64,000 nucleotides of DNA from positions 13,502 to 77,501 of the forward strand of contig KB911090.1 of assembly GCA_000383355.1 (NCBI GenBank), written 5' to 3'. Position 1 is the first letter of the stretch. Each line of letters starts with the position of its first letter. The notes under the pieces are model-generated. The model made no database searches. It was not told where the DNA came from and saw nothing but the letters and a program-made list of their open reading frames with translations. The DNA is from Flavobacterium sp. SCGC AAA160-P02. GTDB lineage: Bacteria; Bacteroidota; Bacteroidia; Flavobacteriales; Flavobacteriaceae. Position numbers and translations under genes: made by a program. Of this stretch, positions 26,728-36,870 are shown piece by piece.

Positions 26728-29148
26728 ATGAAGAAAAAAAGAATTCTTTTTTTTAAGATTACAGGATTGCTAATATTCTTAATACTTCTTAGCGGAGGGC
26801 TCTCTTTTTGGTATGTTAACAAGACGTTCCTGACTTTTGAAAATGGGTATGATGAACAAACTAATTTTAGCGAATTAACCAAAGAGGGCTATACTTTTTT
26901 TGACAGAAATAACAATGGTAAACTAGACGTATATGAAGACCATCGTCATTCCATAAAAGTGCGCGTTCATGATGTGCTTTCTCAAATGACCTTAAAAGAA
27001 AAAATTCACATACTAAAAGGTGCTGGTATGGCTTCTGGTATTGGAATAACAAAACCAGGTGGAATTTCTGGAGCAGTTGGTACTATTGTTCCAACACCAA
27101 GACTAGGGATTCCAACAATATATCTTTCTGATGGACCCGCAGGGCTTCGAATAGAGCCAACTAGAAAGGGTGAAAACAAAACCTTCTACTGCACCGCTTT
27201 CCCAATTGCAACCCTTCTTGCTTCCTCTTGGAATGAAGCCTTAATTTATGAAGTTGGTAATGCTATGGGTAAAGAAGCAGAAGCATATGGAATAGATGTT
27301 ATTCTAGGGCCTGCAGCTAATATTCATAGACATCCTTTATGTGGGCGTAATTTTGAATATTTTTCTGAAGATCCACTACTTTCTGGATATATGGGGGCAG
27401 CAATGGTGAATGGTATACAAAGTAATGGTGTAGGTACATCTGTAAAACATTTTGTAGCTAATAACCAAGAAACAAACCGCTTGTTAAATGATGTTATTGT
27501 TTCAGACAGAGCAATGCATGAAATATATTTAAAAGGATTTGAACATATCGTAAAACGTTCTCAACCATGGACCATCATGTCTTCTTACAATAAAGTAAAT
27601 GGAACTTATACCTCAGAGAGCAACAATCTTTTAACCGATATACTAAGAGATAAATGGGGCTTTAAAGGCTTAGTAATGACAGATTGGTTTGGGGGTAAAA
27701 ATGTTGCTGCACAAATATCTGCTGGGAATGATTTATTAGAACCAGGAACCAACAGACAATGGAAAGCTTTAATTAAAGCCGCAGAAAAAGGAGAGTTGTC
27801 TTTAGATCATATAAATAGAGCCACTACGCGTATTTTAACCTTAATTTTTAAGACTAAAAAGATGCAGAATTATAGCTATAACAATAGCCCAGATTTAAAA
27901 AAGCATGCAGAAATAACAAGAAATTCAGCTTCTGAAGGAATGGTTTTACTAAAGAATAATGATGTTTTACCCTTTTCTGATATAAATAATATAGCCTTGT
28001 TAGGTGTTACATCATATGAATTTATTGCAGGCGGAACAGGATCGGGAGATGTTAATGAAGCTTATACCATTTCTTTAGAAGAAGGATTGAGTAATGCTGG
28101 ATTTAAAATAAATAATATAGCAAAACAGACTTTTGAGACTCATAAAATAGCTACAATTGAAAGTTTTAAAAAACCTGAGGGTTTGGAAGCAATATTTACC
28201 CCTTTTACTCCTTCCGAAATGAAGTATACCACAGAACAACTTCATGACATTGTAACAACTTCTGACATAGGTATTTTAACCTTGGGAAGAAATGCAGGTG
28301 AAGGTGGAGACCGTGTAGAAAAAGATGATTTTTTACTTACAGAACTCGAACATGAAATGATTTATAAAATTACGGAAGCTTTTCACAAAGAGAATAAAAA
28401 ATTAATAATAGTTCTTAATATTGGAGGAGTTATTGAAACAGCCTCTTGGAAAACTTTACCTGACGCTATTCTATTAGCTTGGCAAGGAGGGCAAGAAGGA
28501 GGAAATTCTGTAACTGATATTCTTACTGGAAAAGTGAATCCTAGTGGAAAATTACCTATGACTTTCCCTATGTATTTATCAGACCATGCTTCTCATGATA
28601 ATTTTCCAAAAAACCCAAAAATGATCACGCTAGAAGGTATGGTTAAAAATTTAATATTTCCACCCAACGAAACTCCTAAAGCTAGAAAGGTTAAAGATGA
28701 GGACTATACAATTTACGAAGAAGGAATCTATGTAGGATATAGACATTTTGACAAAAAAAACTTAGAGGTATCTTACCCATTTGGTTTTGGACTTAGCTAT
28801 ACAAATTTTGACTATGAAATGACGGAGATTGATGTTAAAAATGATACCATTAATATTTCTTTAAACATAAAAAATACAGGAACAATTCCTGGAAAGGAAA
28901 TAATTCAGTTCTACATCAAAAAAATGAATTCAAAAATTGATCGACCATCTCAAGAATTAAAGGCTTTTACTAAAACCAAACTCATAGAGCCAGAAGCAAT
29001 GGAACGCGTTTCTGTCAAAATTCCAATAAGAGAATTGAGTTACTGGGATGAAAAAAAGAATGACTGGACTTTGGAAAAAGGAAGTTACAATATAAAATTT
29101 GGTGCATCTTCAAGAGATATAAGACAAATAGAGCAACTAAAGTTGTAA
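26728..29148 (+). CDS. GH3 glycoside hydrolase (beta-glucosidase type)
   Basis: An 806-residue exported enzyme held by an N-terminal membrane segment (about 8-28). A D-N-N-G-D-ED loop at 59-71 (FFDRNNNGKLDVYED) precedes the catalytic barrel and is common in this GH3 group. The barrel carries VKHFVANNQE (239-248) and nucleophile D319 in VMTDWFGG. The second domain has GRNAGEGGDR, where the acid/base glutamate lies, and a fibronectin-III-like domain closes the protein (YPFGFGLSYTNFDY and onward). GH3 enzymes of this layout remove terminal beta-linked glucose or related sugars. It is a single-gene unit beside the DUF5916 gene. The exact linkage is not readable. Confidence 0.92.
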   Translation: MKKKRILFFKITGLLIFLILLSGGLSFWYVNKTFLTFENGYDEQTNFSELTKEGYTFFDRNNNGKLDVYEDHRHSIKVRVHDVLSQMTLKEKIHILKGAGMASGIGITKPGGISGAVGTIVPTPRLGIPTIYLSDGPAGLRIEPTRKGENKTFYCTAFPIATLLASSWNEALIYEVGNAMGKEAEAYGIDVILGPAANIHRHPLCGRNFEYFSEDPLLSGYMGAAMVNGIQSNGVGTSVKHFVANNQETNRLLNDVIVSDRAMHEIYLKGFEHIVKRSQPWTIMSSYNKVNGTYTSESNNLLTDILRDKWGFKGLVMTDWFGGKNVAAQISAGNDLLEPGTNRQWKALIKAAEKGELSLDHINRATTRILTLIFKTKKMQNYSYNNSPDLKKHAEITRNSASEGMVLLKNNDVLPFSDINNIALLGVTSYEFIAGGTGSGDVNEAYTISLEEGLSNAGFKINNIAKQTFETHKIATIESFKKPEGLEAIFTPFTPSEMKYTTEQLHDIVTTSDIGILTLGRNAGEGGDRVEKDDFLLTELEHEMIYKITEAFHKENKKLIIVLNIGGVIETASWKTLPDAILLAWQGGQEGGNSVTDILTGKVNPSGKLPMTFPMYLSDHASHDNFPKNPKMITLEGMVKNLIFPPNETPKARKVKDEDYTIYEEGIYVGYRHFDKKNLEVSYPFGFGLSYTNFDYEMTEIDVKNDTINISLNIKNTGTIPGKEIIQFYIKKMNSKIDRPSQELKAFTKTKLIEPEAMERVSVKIPIRELSYWDEKKNDWTLEKGSYNIKFGASSRDIRQIEQLKL

Positions 29149-29274
29149 TATAATAAACAACCATTATACTGAATGGAAATCTTAAAATATAGCCAATTTT
29201 TTTAAAAATGTAATTTGTACTGATTAAAAAATTATTTTTGACAAATTATTTTTGCCTTAAGTACTCTATGCTTT

Positions 29275-31500
29275 ATGAGAATTTTAATTCTAATTTTATG
29301 TTTTAGTGTAGGACAACTTCTTTTTGCACAAGAAACATTCACGCCAAAAAAGTCTACAGAAAGACAGATTGTTATAGATGGCTTACTCTCTGAACAAGAA
29401 TGGTCTAATGCAGTTAAAATACCTCTAGATATTGAATTTAGCCCCGCTAACAATGAAGCAGCACGAAAAGAAACAACAGCATACGTTACCTATTCAGACA
29501 CCCACTTATTTGTTGGGATTTATGCAAAAGATGATCCCAAAAACATCCGTGCTTCTATAAGACCTAGAGACGATTTTTCTATTTGGAACGATGATCTTGT
29601 ACTGATGCGATTAGATCCATTTTCGGATGCAAGAAACAATCTAGCTCTTGCAGTAAATGCTCTAGGGAGCCAATTCGATTTAAAACAAGTTAATGCATTA
29701 TCTGATAATGATAGATATGATAGCACCTTTAACATTAATTTTGAATCTAAAGCTGCTATTATTGAAGATGGTTACACTATAGAAATGAAAATTCCATTTT
29801 CTGAAATTCCGTTTCCTAACGGAACAGATCAAGAATGGCATATCAATTTTTACAGGAGATATTTTGAAAACGGAAATGAAATTGAGGTAAGTAGTCAAGC
29901 TCGCGATAGGGATAATAGTTGTGTGGTCTGCCAAACTACTGATAACCTAATTTTAAAAGATATTGTTATTGATAAACGACTAGAAATATTACCCTACGTT
30001 TCTAGCAATATTCAGGGATTCAGAACCTCACCTAATGAAAAAATGACCTATGGGTCTGTAAAAGGAAATGTTGGTTTAGGAGTCAATTTAGATATCAATA
30101 AAAACACCAGTTTTGAACTAACGCTGAATCCTGATTTTTCTCAAGTAGAAGCAGATGTTACACAAATAGATGTTAACTCTTCTTTTTCATTACAATACCC
30201 AGAAAGAAGACCATTTTTTAATAGAGGAACAGATCTTGTGAACTTTACCGATGGTGCCTTTTACTCCCGATCAATTATAAACCCATCTATTGCTACAAAA
30301 TTAATAAGCCAGGGGAAAAAATCTCGTTTATTTCTACTAAATGCATTAGATAAAAACTCTGTATACCTGGTGGGTGGTGAAGACAGATCTTATTCTGGTT
30401 TGGGAGGTCAAAGTTTGGTAAATGTGCTGAGATATCAACACCTGTTAAGTCCTAAATCTCGTTTTGGTGGTGTCATGATGAATAAATTCTATAAAGGTGG
30501 TGGCTTTGGTCATGTATTTGGCTTCGATGGTCTTTTTTTATTAAATCAAAATTTACGATTAAGTTTTGAGGTATTTAAAAACATCAATGAAGAACCCATA
30601 AATGATTGGATAGATACTGATGCAACTATTAATGGAAAAACCATTGCTTTAGATGGAGACAAGGTAAATGGTGATGCTTTGTATATACAACTCTATAGGA
30701 AAACAGAACATTGGCAGAGTTATCTTTTTTACCGAAATATTTCACCTCAGTACAGATCTGACGTTGGTTTTGTGGTTAAAAATAATCGTCGTTGGGGAAC
30801 TCTTTTTCATGAGTATAACAATATCATTAATAAACCTGCTCTTCAGTCTTTTAGTTTTGGAACCAAAATAGATCTCGTGTATACTTTTGAAGATTTATAC
30901 AAGAACTTTAGTATTGATTTATTTGCTTCTTTAAAAACTTACGGACAAACAGAAATAAGATATACACTAGATTATGATGCAGTAAAAACCTTTTTAGAGG
31001 TTCGTTTTAATAATTTACCAACACATTCTTTCTCTTTAAATGGCTCACCAAGTGAATCATTTAATTTTAGAGCAAGTGTAGATAGCGGAAAAGACCTTTC
31101 TGTAAATGAAGAGATTCCTGAGGTAGGTAAACTAAAGTCTTCTTTTCTAAGCTTAAATTTTCAAGTGAATGATAATTTAATTATAAATCCATCTCTAAGG
31201 TATTCAAAACTAGAACGATTAGATGGAAGCGGAAACTATTTTGAAGGAAATATTGCTCGTTTAAACGTGAGATATCAATTTAGCAATGCCTTTAATATTA
31301 GGCTTATTTCGCAAAAAAACACCTTTACCAATCAGTTTTTTATCCAGCCGTTGGTGCAATGGAATCCTAACCCATCAACAATATTTTACTTTGGTGGTAA
31401 TCAAAACACCATAGAAGAGATTGAAGGTGCTCACTTTCAATTGCTGCAATTTAATCAAACCCAATTCTTTTTTAAGTTTCAATACTTAATCGGTCTTTAA
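29275..31500 (+). CDS. DUF5916 outer-membrane protein with CBM9-like N-terminus
   Basis: A 741-residue exported protein with signal peptide ending GQLLFAQ (about residue 19). Residues about 20-215 form a CBM9-like/DOMON-type sandwich (IDGLLSEQEWSNAVKI, then WNDDLVLMRLDP). The rest is a DUF5916 beta-barrel-like region with FELTLNPDFSQVEADVTQID and LQYPERRPFFNRG. It ends in an aromatic residue pattern (FFKFQYLIGL) typical of outer-membrane barrels. The family is widespread in Bacteroidota and of unknown function. It lies 126 bases after the GH3 gene; co-regulation is possible. Confidence 0.85.
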   Translation: MRILILILCFSVGQLLFAQETFTPKKSTERQIVIDGLLSEQEWSNAVKIPLDIEFSPANNEAARKETTAYVTYSDTHLFVGIYAKDDPKNIRASIRPRDDFSIWNDDLVLMRLDPFSDARNNLALAVNALGSQFDLKQVNALSDNDRYDSTFNINFESKAAIIEDGYTIEMKIPFSEIPFPNGTDQEWHINFYRRYFENGNEIEVSSQARDRDNSCVVCQTTDNLILKDIVIDKRLEILPYVSSNIQGFRTSPNEKMTYGSVKGNVGLGVNLDINKNTSFELTLNPDFSQVEADVTQIDVNSSFSLQYPERRPFFNRGTDLVNFTDGAFYSRSIINPSIATKLISQGKKSRLFLLNALDKNSVYLVGGEDRSYSGLGGQSLVNVLRYQHLLSPKSRFGGVMMNKFYKGGGFGHVFGFDGLFLLNQNLRLSFEVFKNINEEPINDWIDTDATINGKTIALDGDKVNGDALYIQLYRKTEHWQSYLFYRNISPQYRSDVGFVVKNNRRWGTLFHEYNNIINKPALQSFSFGTKIDLVYTFEDLYKNFSIDLFASLKTYGQTEIRYTLDYDAVKTFLEVRFNNLPTHSFSLNGSPSESFNFRASVDSGKDLSVNEEIPEVGKLKSSFLSLNFQVNDNLIINPSLRYSKLERLDGSGNYFEGNIARLNVRYQFSNAFNIRLISQKNTFTNQFFIQPLVQWNPNPSTIFYFGGNQNTIEEIEGAHFQLLQFNQTQFFFKFQYLIGL

Positions 31501-31659
31501 AATCTAATGTTGTAGAACTAAGATTGTATGAATAAAACTCTATAAGAGAAACATGTTTTTTTAGTCATCTTATTCATAAATTTAATGTGATTTATGACTG
31601 ATACAAAGAGATGAAAAAATAATCCTTTTATGTTGTAATTTTTTTTTTACTTTTAGAGA

Positions 31660-32808
31660 ATGAATAACAACTTTTCTGCCAAAATTGATGGAGCAGAGAT
31701 ATCATGGTTTGCTCCACTGTGCGATGGAGACGATGATTTTCTAGGAAATCGAAATCCTCTCTACAAAAGTTCATGGGAGAATACATCTACTATTGTTAGC
31801 ACTGCTGATGAATTAGGCTTTAAAAATGTTTTGTGTCCTTCCTCTTACCAAGTAGGTCAAGACCCCATATCTTTTGCTGCAGGAATGGCAACTATCACAA
31901 AACAGATAAATTTTCTGGTAGCCATTAGATGTGGGGAGTTACACCCACCTATGTTGGCTAGAACTATCGCTTCACTAGATCATATGCTCAAAGGACGCCT
32001 TACCATTAATATTATTTCGTCTGACTTGCCAGGAATGAAATTATCTTCAAAAGAACGCTATGCTCGTTCTAGGGAGGTCATTCAAATTCTAAAACAATCT
32101 TGGACACAAGATCAAATTAAATTTAAAGGAAAGTATTACCAGTTAGATCTAAACACAAGACCTGTAAAACCCTACCAACAAAATGGTGGCCCGCTACTAT
32201 ATTTTGGTGGCTATTCTCCAGATGGGGTAGATCTTTGTGCAGAATTCTGTGATGTCTACCTGATGTGGCCTGAGACAGAATTTAAATTAAAGAATTTAAT
32301 GGATGTGATGACTCTAAAAGCAGCAGCATACAAGCGAACAGTAAAATTTGGCTTGCGAGTTCATGTAATTGTTCGTGAAACTGAAAAAGAAGCTCGTGAT
32401 TATGCAGATAGTTTAATTTCTAAATTAGATATTAAAATGGGAACTGATATTCGAAATAGAGCTCAAGACGCAACTTCATTAGGGGTTGCTAGACAGTCAC
32501 AATTACGTGAAGAAGCTGATGAAAAATATTATGTAGAACCTAACTTATGGACAGGAATAGGATTAGCACGTTCGGGTTGTGGTGCAGCTATTGTTGGAAA
32601 CCCCGATCAAGTTGTAGCAAAAATTGAACATTATATAGAAATGGGAATTAATTCTTTTATTTTTTCTGGATACCCTCATCAAAAAGAATGTGAATTGTTC
32701 GCAAAATTAGTACTCCCAAGATTAAAAACTGTTTCCTTACCAGAAGTATTTGGACGCATGCCAAAAAACATCCCTAATAGTCCTTTAGCTAACGGACCAA
32801 GAAAATAA
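31660..32808 (+). CDS. LLM-class flavin-dependent monooxygenase, alkanesulfonate monooxygenase-like
   Basis: A 382-residue cytoplasmic flavin-dependent oxygenase that aligns by eye along its length with SsuD. Matching landmarks are ISWFAPLCDGD at the N-terminus, the ARTIASLDHMLKGRLTINI core, FGLRVHVIVRET (Arg and His of the SsuD active site), the arginine in GLARSGCGAAIVG, and FSGYPH with the active-site tyrosine. The position of SsuD Cys54 is occupied by valine (PSSYQVGQD), so the substrate pocket differs. SsuD-type enzymes use reduced FMN and oxygen to desulfonate alkanesulfonates. An SSS symporter gene follows after 2 bases, implying uptake and oxidation of one compound. No flavin reductase gene is visible nearby. 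Confidence 0.85.
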   Translation: MNNNFSAKIDGAEISWFAPLCDGDDDFLGNRNPLYKSSWENTSTIVSTADELGFKNVLCPSSYQVGQDPISFAAGMATITKQINFLVAIRCGELHPPMLARTIASLDHMLKGRLTINIISSDLPGMKLSSKERYARSREVIQILKQSWTQDQIKFKGKYYQLDLNTRPVKPYQQNGGPLLYFGGYSPDGVDLCAEFCDVYLMWPETEFKLKNLMDVMTLKAAAYKRTVKFGLRVHVIVRETEKEARDYADSLISKLDIKMGTDIRNRAQDATSLGVARQSQLREEADEKYYVEPNLWTGIGLARSGCGAAIVGNPDQVVAKIEHYIEMGINSFIFSGYPHQKECELFAKLVLPRLKTVSLPEVFGRMPKNIPNSPLANGPRK

Positions 32809-32810
32809 TT

Positions 32811-34352
32811 ATGATAGATTTTATAATTGTAATAACTTATTTTGTAATCATATTGTTTGTAGCTCTTCGCGGTAAAATTAGTGCAGATAGTTCCGCTGAT
32901 GAGTACTTTCTTAGCTCAAGAAATTTACCATGGTACTCAATTGCTCTTTCTACCATTGCCACAAACATTCAAGGATATCAGTTTTTAGGAATGATGGGGT
33001 CTGCTTATCTTTTTGGTTTAGCTCAAGCCAATCTTGAAATTAATGCAGTACAAGGAATCTTATTAGGTACTTTTGTTTTTGTACCTCTTTTTTTGAAAGA
33101 AAAAATAACAACTGTTACGCAGTTTATTGCAAAAAAATTAGGGAAACGTATTGCTCTTTTTTACTCATTAACTAATATGGCTCTTTTTGCAACTGTTACC
33201 CTTGGAGCTGCTCTTTTTTGGGGCGCTTATGCTGCAGATATGGTATTTAGCGAGCAACTCTCTTTTTTAAGTGACAATAGGATAATTCGTATTGCAATAT
33301 TAATTGTTATACTTGGAGTTTTTTCAGCAATTTACACTTATTTCGGAGGGCTAAGTGCTGTCGTAAAAACTGATATCATTCAATTTGGAACATTACTTTT
33401 AGGAGGTATTGTAGTCTGTCTAACAGCTATTTATCATCTAGGTGGGTGGGAGCAATTATATGTAAAGGTGCCCCAAAAAATGCATCTCCATTTGCCAAGT
33501 GATCACCCTACGCTTCCATGGACACATTTATTTGGTTTATTCTTTTTAAACATCAATTATTGGTGTGCTAATCAAACGGTTATTCAAAGAGCCTTAGCTG
33601 CTAAAAGTATTGCACATGCGCAAACTGGCTTGATGGTGGGCGGGGTACTTAAATACTTTATGGCTGTTATTATTATAGTTCCAGGGATTGCTCTTTATGG
33701 AATTCTAGGCGATAGTCTGTCTGAGCCAGATTTAGCCTTTCCCTACCTAGTAAAAACATATCTTCCAAATGGGGTAAAAGGAATTATACTCTGTGGTTTA
33801 TTTGCTTCGTTAATGAGCACTGTAGATTCTACATTTAACTCACTAGCAACTCTTTGGTCTACAGATATTTATGCAACTTACATAAATAAAAAAGCAACCG
33901 ATCGAGAAAAAATTAATGCTGGAAGAAAAACTATTCTCTTTAGCTTAGGAACTGCCTTAATAATGGGGTTCATTTTATTGTATCTTAAATTTGACAATCC
34001 TAACTCAGCATTTACGCATACCCTTAATAATTTACGTTATTATATTAATTGTGGTATCGTTGTATTAATCTGTGCTTCAGTGTTATTAATTAAACCAAAT
34101 AAAAAAGTTGTATTCATTGCTTTTATTGCTTCACTTCCAATTAATATTGCGCTACAATTCTTATTTCCTGAGATGAATTACTTTCTCAGAGCCTTCTGGG
34201 TAATTTTTAGTAGTTTACTTATTGCATTATTAGGAAATAAAGGTGGTGTTCACAAATTAACATCTCTTTTTCAACCCTCTAGTAGAAGAATTAAAAATTG
34301 GGGATGGGCTTTGGCTATTAGTTTACTATTACTTCATATTATTTTTCATTAA
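32811..34352 (+). CDS. Sodium:solute symporter coupled to the monooxygenase
   Basis: A 513-residue SSS-family inner-membrane transporter (EYFLSSRNLPWYSIALSTIA near the N-terminus; FASLMSTVDSTFNSLATLWS in the sodium-site region; 13-14 hydrophobic segments). It starts 2 bases after the flavin monooxygenase gene, so the two are surely co-transcribed and probably translationally coupled. The partner suggests a sulfonate or another small polar compound as substrate; sequence alone cannot decide. It converges on the DinB-like gene with a 26-base gap. Confidence 0.87.
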   Translation: MIDFIIVITYFVIILFVALRGKISADSSADEYFLSSRNLPWYSIALSTIATNIQGYQFLGMMGSAYLFGLAQANLEINAVQGILLGTFVFVPLFLKEKITTVTQFIAKKLGKRIALFYSLTNMALFATVTLGAALFWGAYAADMVFSEQLSFLSDNRIIRIAILIVILGVFSAIYTYFGGLSAVVKTDIIQFGTLLLGGIVVCLTAIYHLGGWEQLYVKVPQKMHLHLPSDHPTLPWTHLFGLFFLNINYWCANQTVIQRALAAKSIAHAQTGLMVGGVLKYFMAVIIIVPGIALYGILGDSLSEPDLAFPYLVKTYLPNGVKGIILCGLFASLMSTVDSTFNSLATLWSTDIYATYINKKATDREKINAGRKTILFSLGTALIMGFILLYLKFDNPNSAFTHTLNNLRYYINCGIVVLICASVLLIKPNKKVVFIAFIASLPINIALQFLFPEMNYFLRAFWVIFSSLLIALLGNKGGVHKLTSLFQPSSRRIKNWGWALAISLLLLHIIFH

Positions 34353-34378
34353 ATCTAACTAAAAACAATACTGTATTA

Positions 34379-34954
34379 CTAGGGCATTGTTTTTCCGATA
34401 AAAACATTCACTTTGGGGTTTATCGGGTTACCACTAGCTCTTCTATTGGCAACAACTTGGCCAGAGTGCCATATGGCATCAGAAATAGGACCATTAATCA
34501 TATTCCAAAAAGGGAAAGTCATTTTTTCACCATTCCGGTTTAAAATAATTGTTAAGGATGAAAAATCCTTTATATCTTTAAGACTTTGATATACAGCTAG
34601 TAGGTTGTTTAACGTTTTCTCACGCAAGGCTTCATAGCTAAGTTTATCTTGATCATACGTAACTTCTTTCCCTTCCATTGTTAAAACCATCGCTGAGCTA
34701 AGATCATAGATATGCTTAATGACTTCAAAAGTAGATCTACTGTCATCACTTGGCTTATAATTTAAATCTTTTTCTAGCAAAGATTCTGTTGCCCAATAAA
34801 ATCGATATCCTAATCCTTCAATCATTCTTGATACAATATTGGTAGGAGAATAGTCTGATGAGTAGCTGCCTATTTCAAAAAATGGTAATTGTTTTTGTTG
34901 AGAATTCATAGTAACTAAAATTAATAAAAATGAGAGTGTAATTATTTTTTTCAT
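34379..34954 (-). CDS. Exported DinB-like protein
   Basis: A 191-residue protein with an N-terminal signal peptide (MKKIITLSFLLILVTMNSQ) and a DinB-like four-helix domain. Possible metal ligands are the histidines in EVIKHIYDLS and DAIWHSGQVV. DinB-fold proteins are metal-binding thiol transferases or hydrolases in some cases, but most are uncharacterised, and an exported form is unusual. It is divergent from a two-domain exported NTF2-like protein across a 194-base gap. Confidence 0.75.
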   Translation of the reverse strand: MKKIITLSFLLILVTMNSQQKQLPFFEIGSYSSDYSPTNIVSRMIEGLGYRFYWATESLLEKDLNYKPSDDSRSTFEVIKHIYDLSSAMVLTMEGKEVTYDQDKLSYEALREKTLNNLLAVYQSLKDIKDFSSLTIILNRNGEKMTFPFWNMINGPISDAIWHSGQVVANRRASGNPINPKVNVFIGKTMP

Positions 34955-35148
34955 GGCTTATTAAACTTATAAAGTAAAACCAATATAATGGAATTGTTTA
35001 CTTTTTTGCTTTGGAGTAAATATATTTATTTAAGATAATAATTTAAGGAATTTAAATTAAATTTTCAAAATTAATTTTAAATCACAATTAATTATAACTA
35101 CATTAGTTGTTAATAAAAACTAATATTAATCAATTACACTAATTAAAT

Positions 35149-36075
35149 ATGAAAACAAGAAAAATTACAGTGCTATTACTTATGATTCCTTTTTTGGTAA
35201 TGTCTCAAAAAGAAAAAAATGGTAAAGTTTATAAAAATCATCCAGCCATAGCAATCGTAAATCAATTTAACAAAGCGTATGTTGATGGTGATGTTGAAAC
35301 ATTAAAAAGTCTTGTAAGTGATGATTTTAAGATGTGGAATTCTATGAATAATAACCCTAACTACAAAGGAGGAGACATTAATAATCTGACAGGACAATCT
35401 GCCTGGATGAATAAGAATTTTGTAAACATGTCTATTGAAAATAGAGGTTCTGCATATTCTGATGCTATAGAATATAAAGATGATGGAACCTATGTCTATA
35501 CTTTCCAAATGTTTACTGCTTGGGATAAAAACAATGGGTTTAAAATTAAAACACCTCGAAACGGCACGTTTATTTTTGATAAAGAAGGCAAAAAAATAAA
35601 ACGTTTTTTATGGTCTGATAATCAAGCTGCATGGGATAAATGGAGTATTTCTAGAGAAACAGTTAAGAATGGTGTCATTTATAAAGATCATCCATCTATT
35701 GGAACAGTTAGAAAAGTATACTATCATTTAGCACAGGGAAACATTGAAAAAACATTTCAAGATTTTGGTAAAAATGCAAGAATATATGACAGTAATTTAA
35801 CTGATAAAGATTATAATTCTTTAGAAGAACAAATAGAAAGCGTTACCAATGTACTAAGTGAATTTGAAATAGTATCAATTGATGAAGTAGGGTATCCAGA
35901 TTATTTAGACTATGAAGGAAATGGAGGCGTAGCTTTATCTTGGTGGAAATTTACTTTCAAAAACAAGAAATCTGGAGAGATGAAAACAATGAAATTGCAT
36001 AGTCAAATGTGGTTTAATAGTAAGGGCAAAATTGGTAGGGAAGATGTGTATTACAATGGCGCTATTTTTAACTAA
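35149..36075 (+). CDS. Exported tandem NTF2/SnoaL-like protein
   Basis: A 308-residue protein with signal peptide (LLLMIPFLVMSQ). It contains two similar halves, starting NGKVYKNHPAIAIVNQFNKA near residue 24 and NGVIYKDHPSIGTVRKVYYH near residue 177. Each has the alpha-plus-beta cone layout of SnoaL/NTF2-like domains, with aromatic-rich strands such as WWKFTFKNK. SnoaL-like domains bind or isomerise small hydrophobic molecules, but no catalytic residue set can be assigned. It heads a plus-strand group with the next two exported proteins (62- and 19-base gaps). Confidence 0.72.
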   Translation: MKTRKITVLLLMIPFLVMSQKEKNGKVYKNHPAIAIVNQFNKAYVDGDVETLKSLVSDDFKMWNSMNNNPNYKGGDINNLTGQSAWMNKNFVNMSIENRGSAYSDAIEYKDDGTYVYTFQMFTAWDKNNGFKIKTPRNGTFIFDKEGKKIKRFLWSDNQAAWDKWSISRETVKNGVIYKDHPSIGTVRKVYYHLAQGNIEKTFQDFGKNARIYDSNLTDKDYNSLEEQIESVTNVLSEFEIVSIDEVGYPDYLDYEGNGGVALSWWKFTFKNKKSGEMKTMKLHSQMWFNSKGKIGREDVYYNGAIFN

Positions 36076-36137
36076 CAAAACTTGAAATATAAAATTACTT
36101 GTAATACAATAACTTATTATTTATATAAACTAAACAT

Positions 36138-36851
36138 ATGAAAAAATTACTTTTTGGATTTGCATTACTTGCATCTCTTTCAATGACCGCTCAATACTAT
36201 TCTATTACTTATGTATCTGTAGCTTCAGAAAATATTGAAGAATTTGAACGAAAAGAAACTACCTATTGGGCAAAAGTAAAAAAAGCAGCAATAGACAAGG
36301 GTGAACAAAACCTTTGGTTATTGGCGCGTAAAGTAGGAACTGCTGGCAACAATGATGTTAATTATGCCTTTGTAAATGGGTACCCATCATTAGAAGCAAT
36401 GTTAAGCACATCTTGGAATCCTGAAACACTAGGGTTTAATGTTCAAGACGCTATGTCTCCTTATACCGTTTATGAAATTCACAACTATAAAGTGTTAGAT
36501 CAAATTCCTGGGCAGGGAGGAAAATATTCTGTATGGAATTATGCTCGTCCAAAAAATATGAAAGGATTTGTGAGTGAAAACCAAAATTTATGGAAGCCCA
36601 TGATGGAAGAAACAATTAAAAGCGGTGAATCAGGTTTAACAAACTGGGGTATTGGAGCTAAAATTTATCCAATGGGGCAAGATGAAAGTACGGTAATGAC
36701 ATGGGATGGCTACAAAACTCTTGTTGATGCGATGAAAGCTTTAGATGTTTCAGATTTTACGCCACCATCAAAATCAAAAATGAATGATTATGATCCAGAT
36801 GGATTCAGGCTTCGTGTGATTTGGGAACAAGTAATGGCTGTTGAACAATAG
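36138..36851 (+). CDS. Exported protein with two dimeric alpha-beta-barrel-like repeats
   Basis: A 237-residue secreted protein (signal peptide LLASLSMTAQ). Two halves repeat a ferredoxin-like pattern. The first begins YYSITYVSVASENIEEFERK with a following NLWLLARKVG strand. The second begins YSVWNYARPKNMKGFVSENQ followed by LTNWGIGAKIYP. This resembles antibiotic-biosynthesis-monooxygenase (ABM)/EthD-type domains, but I cannot assign a family with certainty. It lies between two SnoaL-like exported proteins and is probably co-transcribed with them. Confidence 0.6.
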   Translation: MKKLLFGFALLASLSMTAQYYSITYVSVASENIEEFERKETTYWAKVKKAAIDKGEQNLWLLARKVGTAGNNDVNYAFVNGYPSLEAMLSTSWNPETLGFNVQDAMSPYTVYEIHNYKVLDQIPGQGGKYSVWNYARPKNMKGFVSENQNLWKPMMEETIKSGESGLTNWGIGAKIYPMGQDESTVMTWDGYKTLVDAMKALDVSDFTPPSKSKMNDYDPDGFRLRVIWEQVMAVEQ

Positions 36852-36870
36852 AAATCTTAAAATATAGAAA

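Noticed and set aside
29233-29254. Two TATTTTTG boxes resembling the Bacteroidota -7 element upstream of the DUF5916 gene.
   Set aside because: No TTG element lies at the required spacing from either box (15 or 29 bases instead of about 17-23), so a promoter call is not justified.
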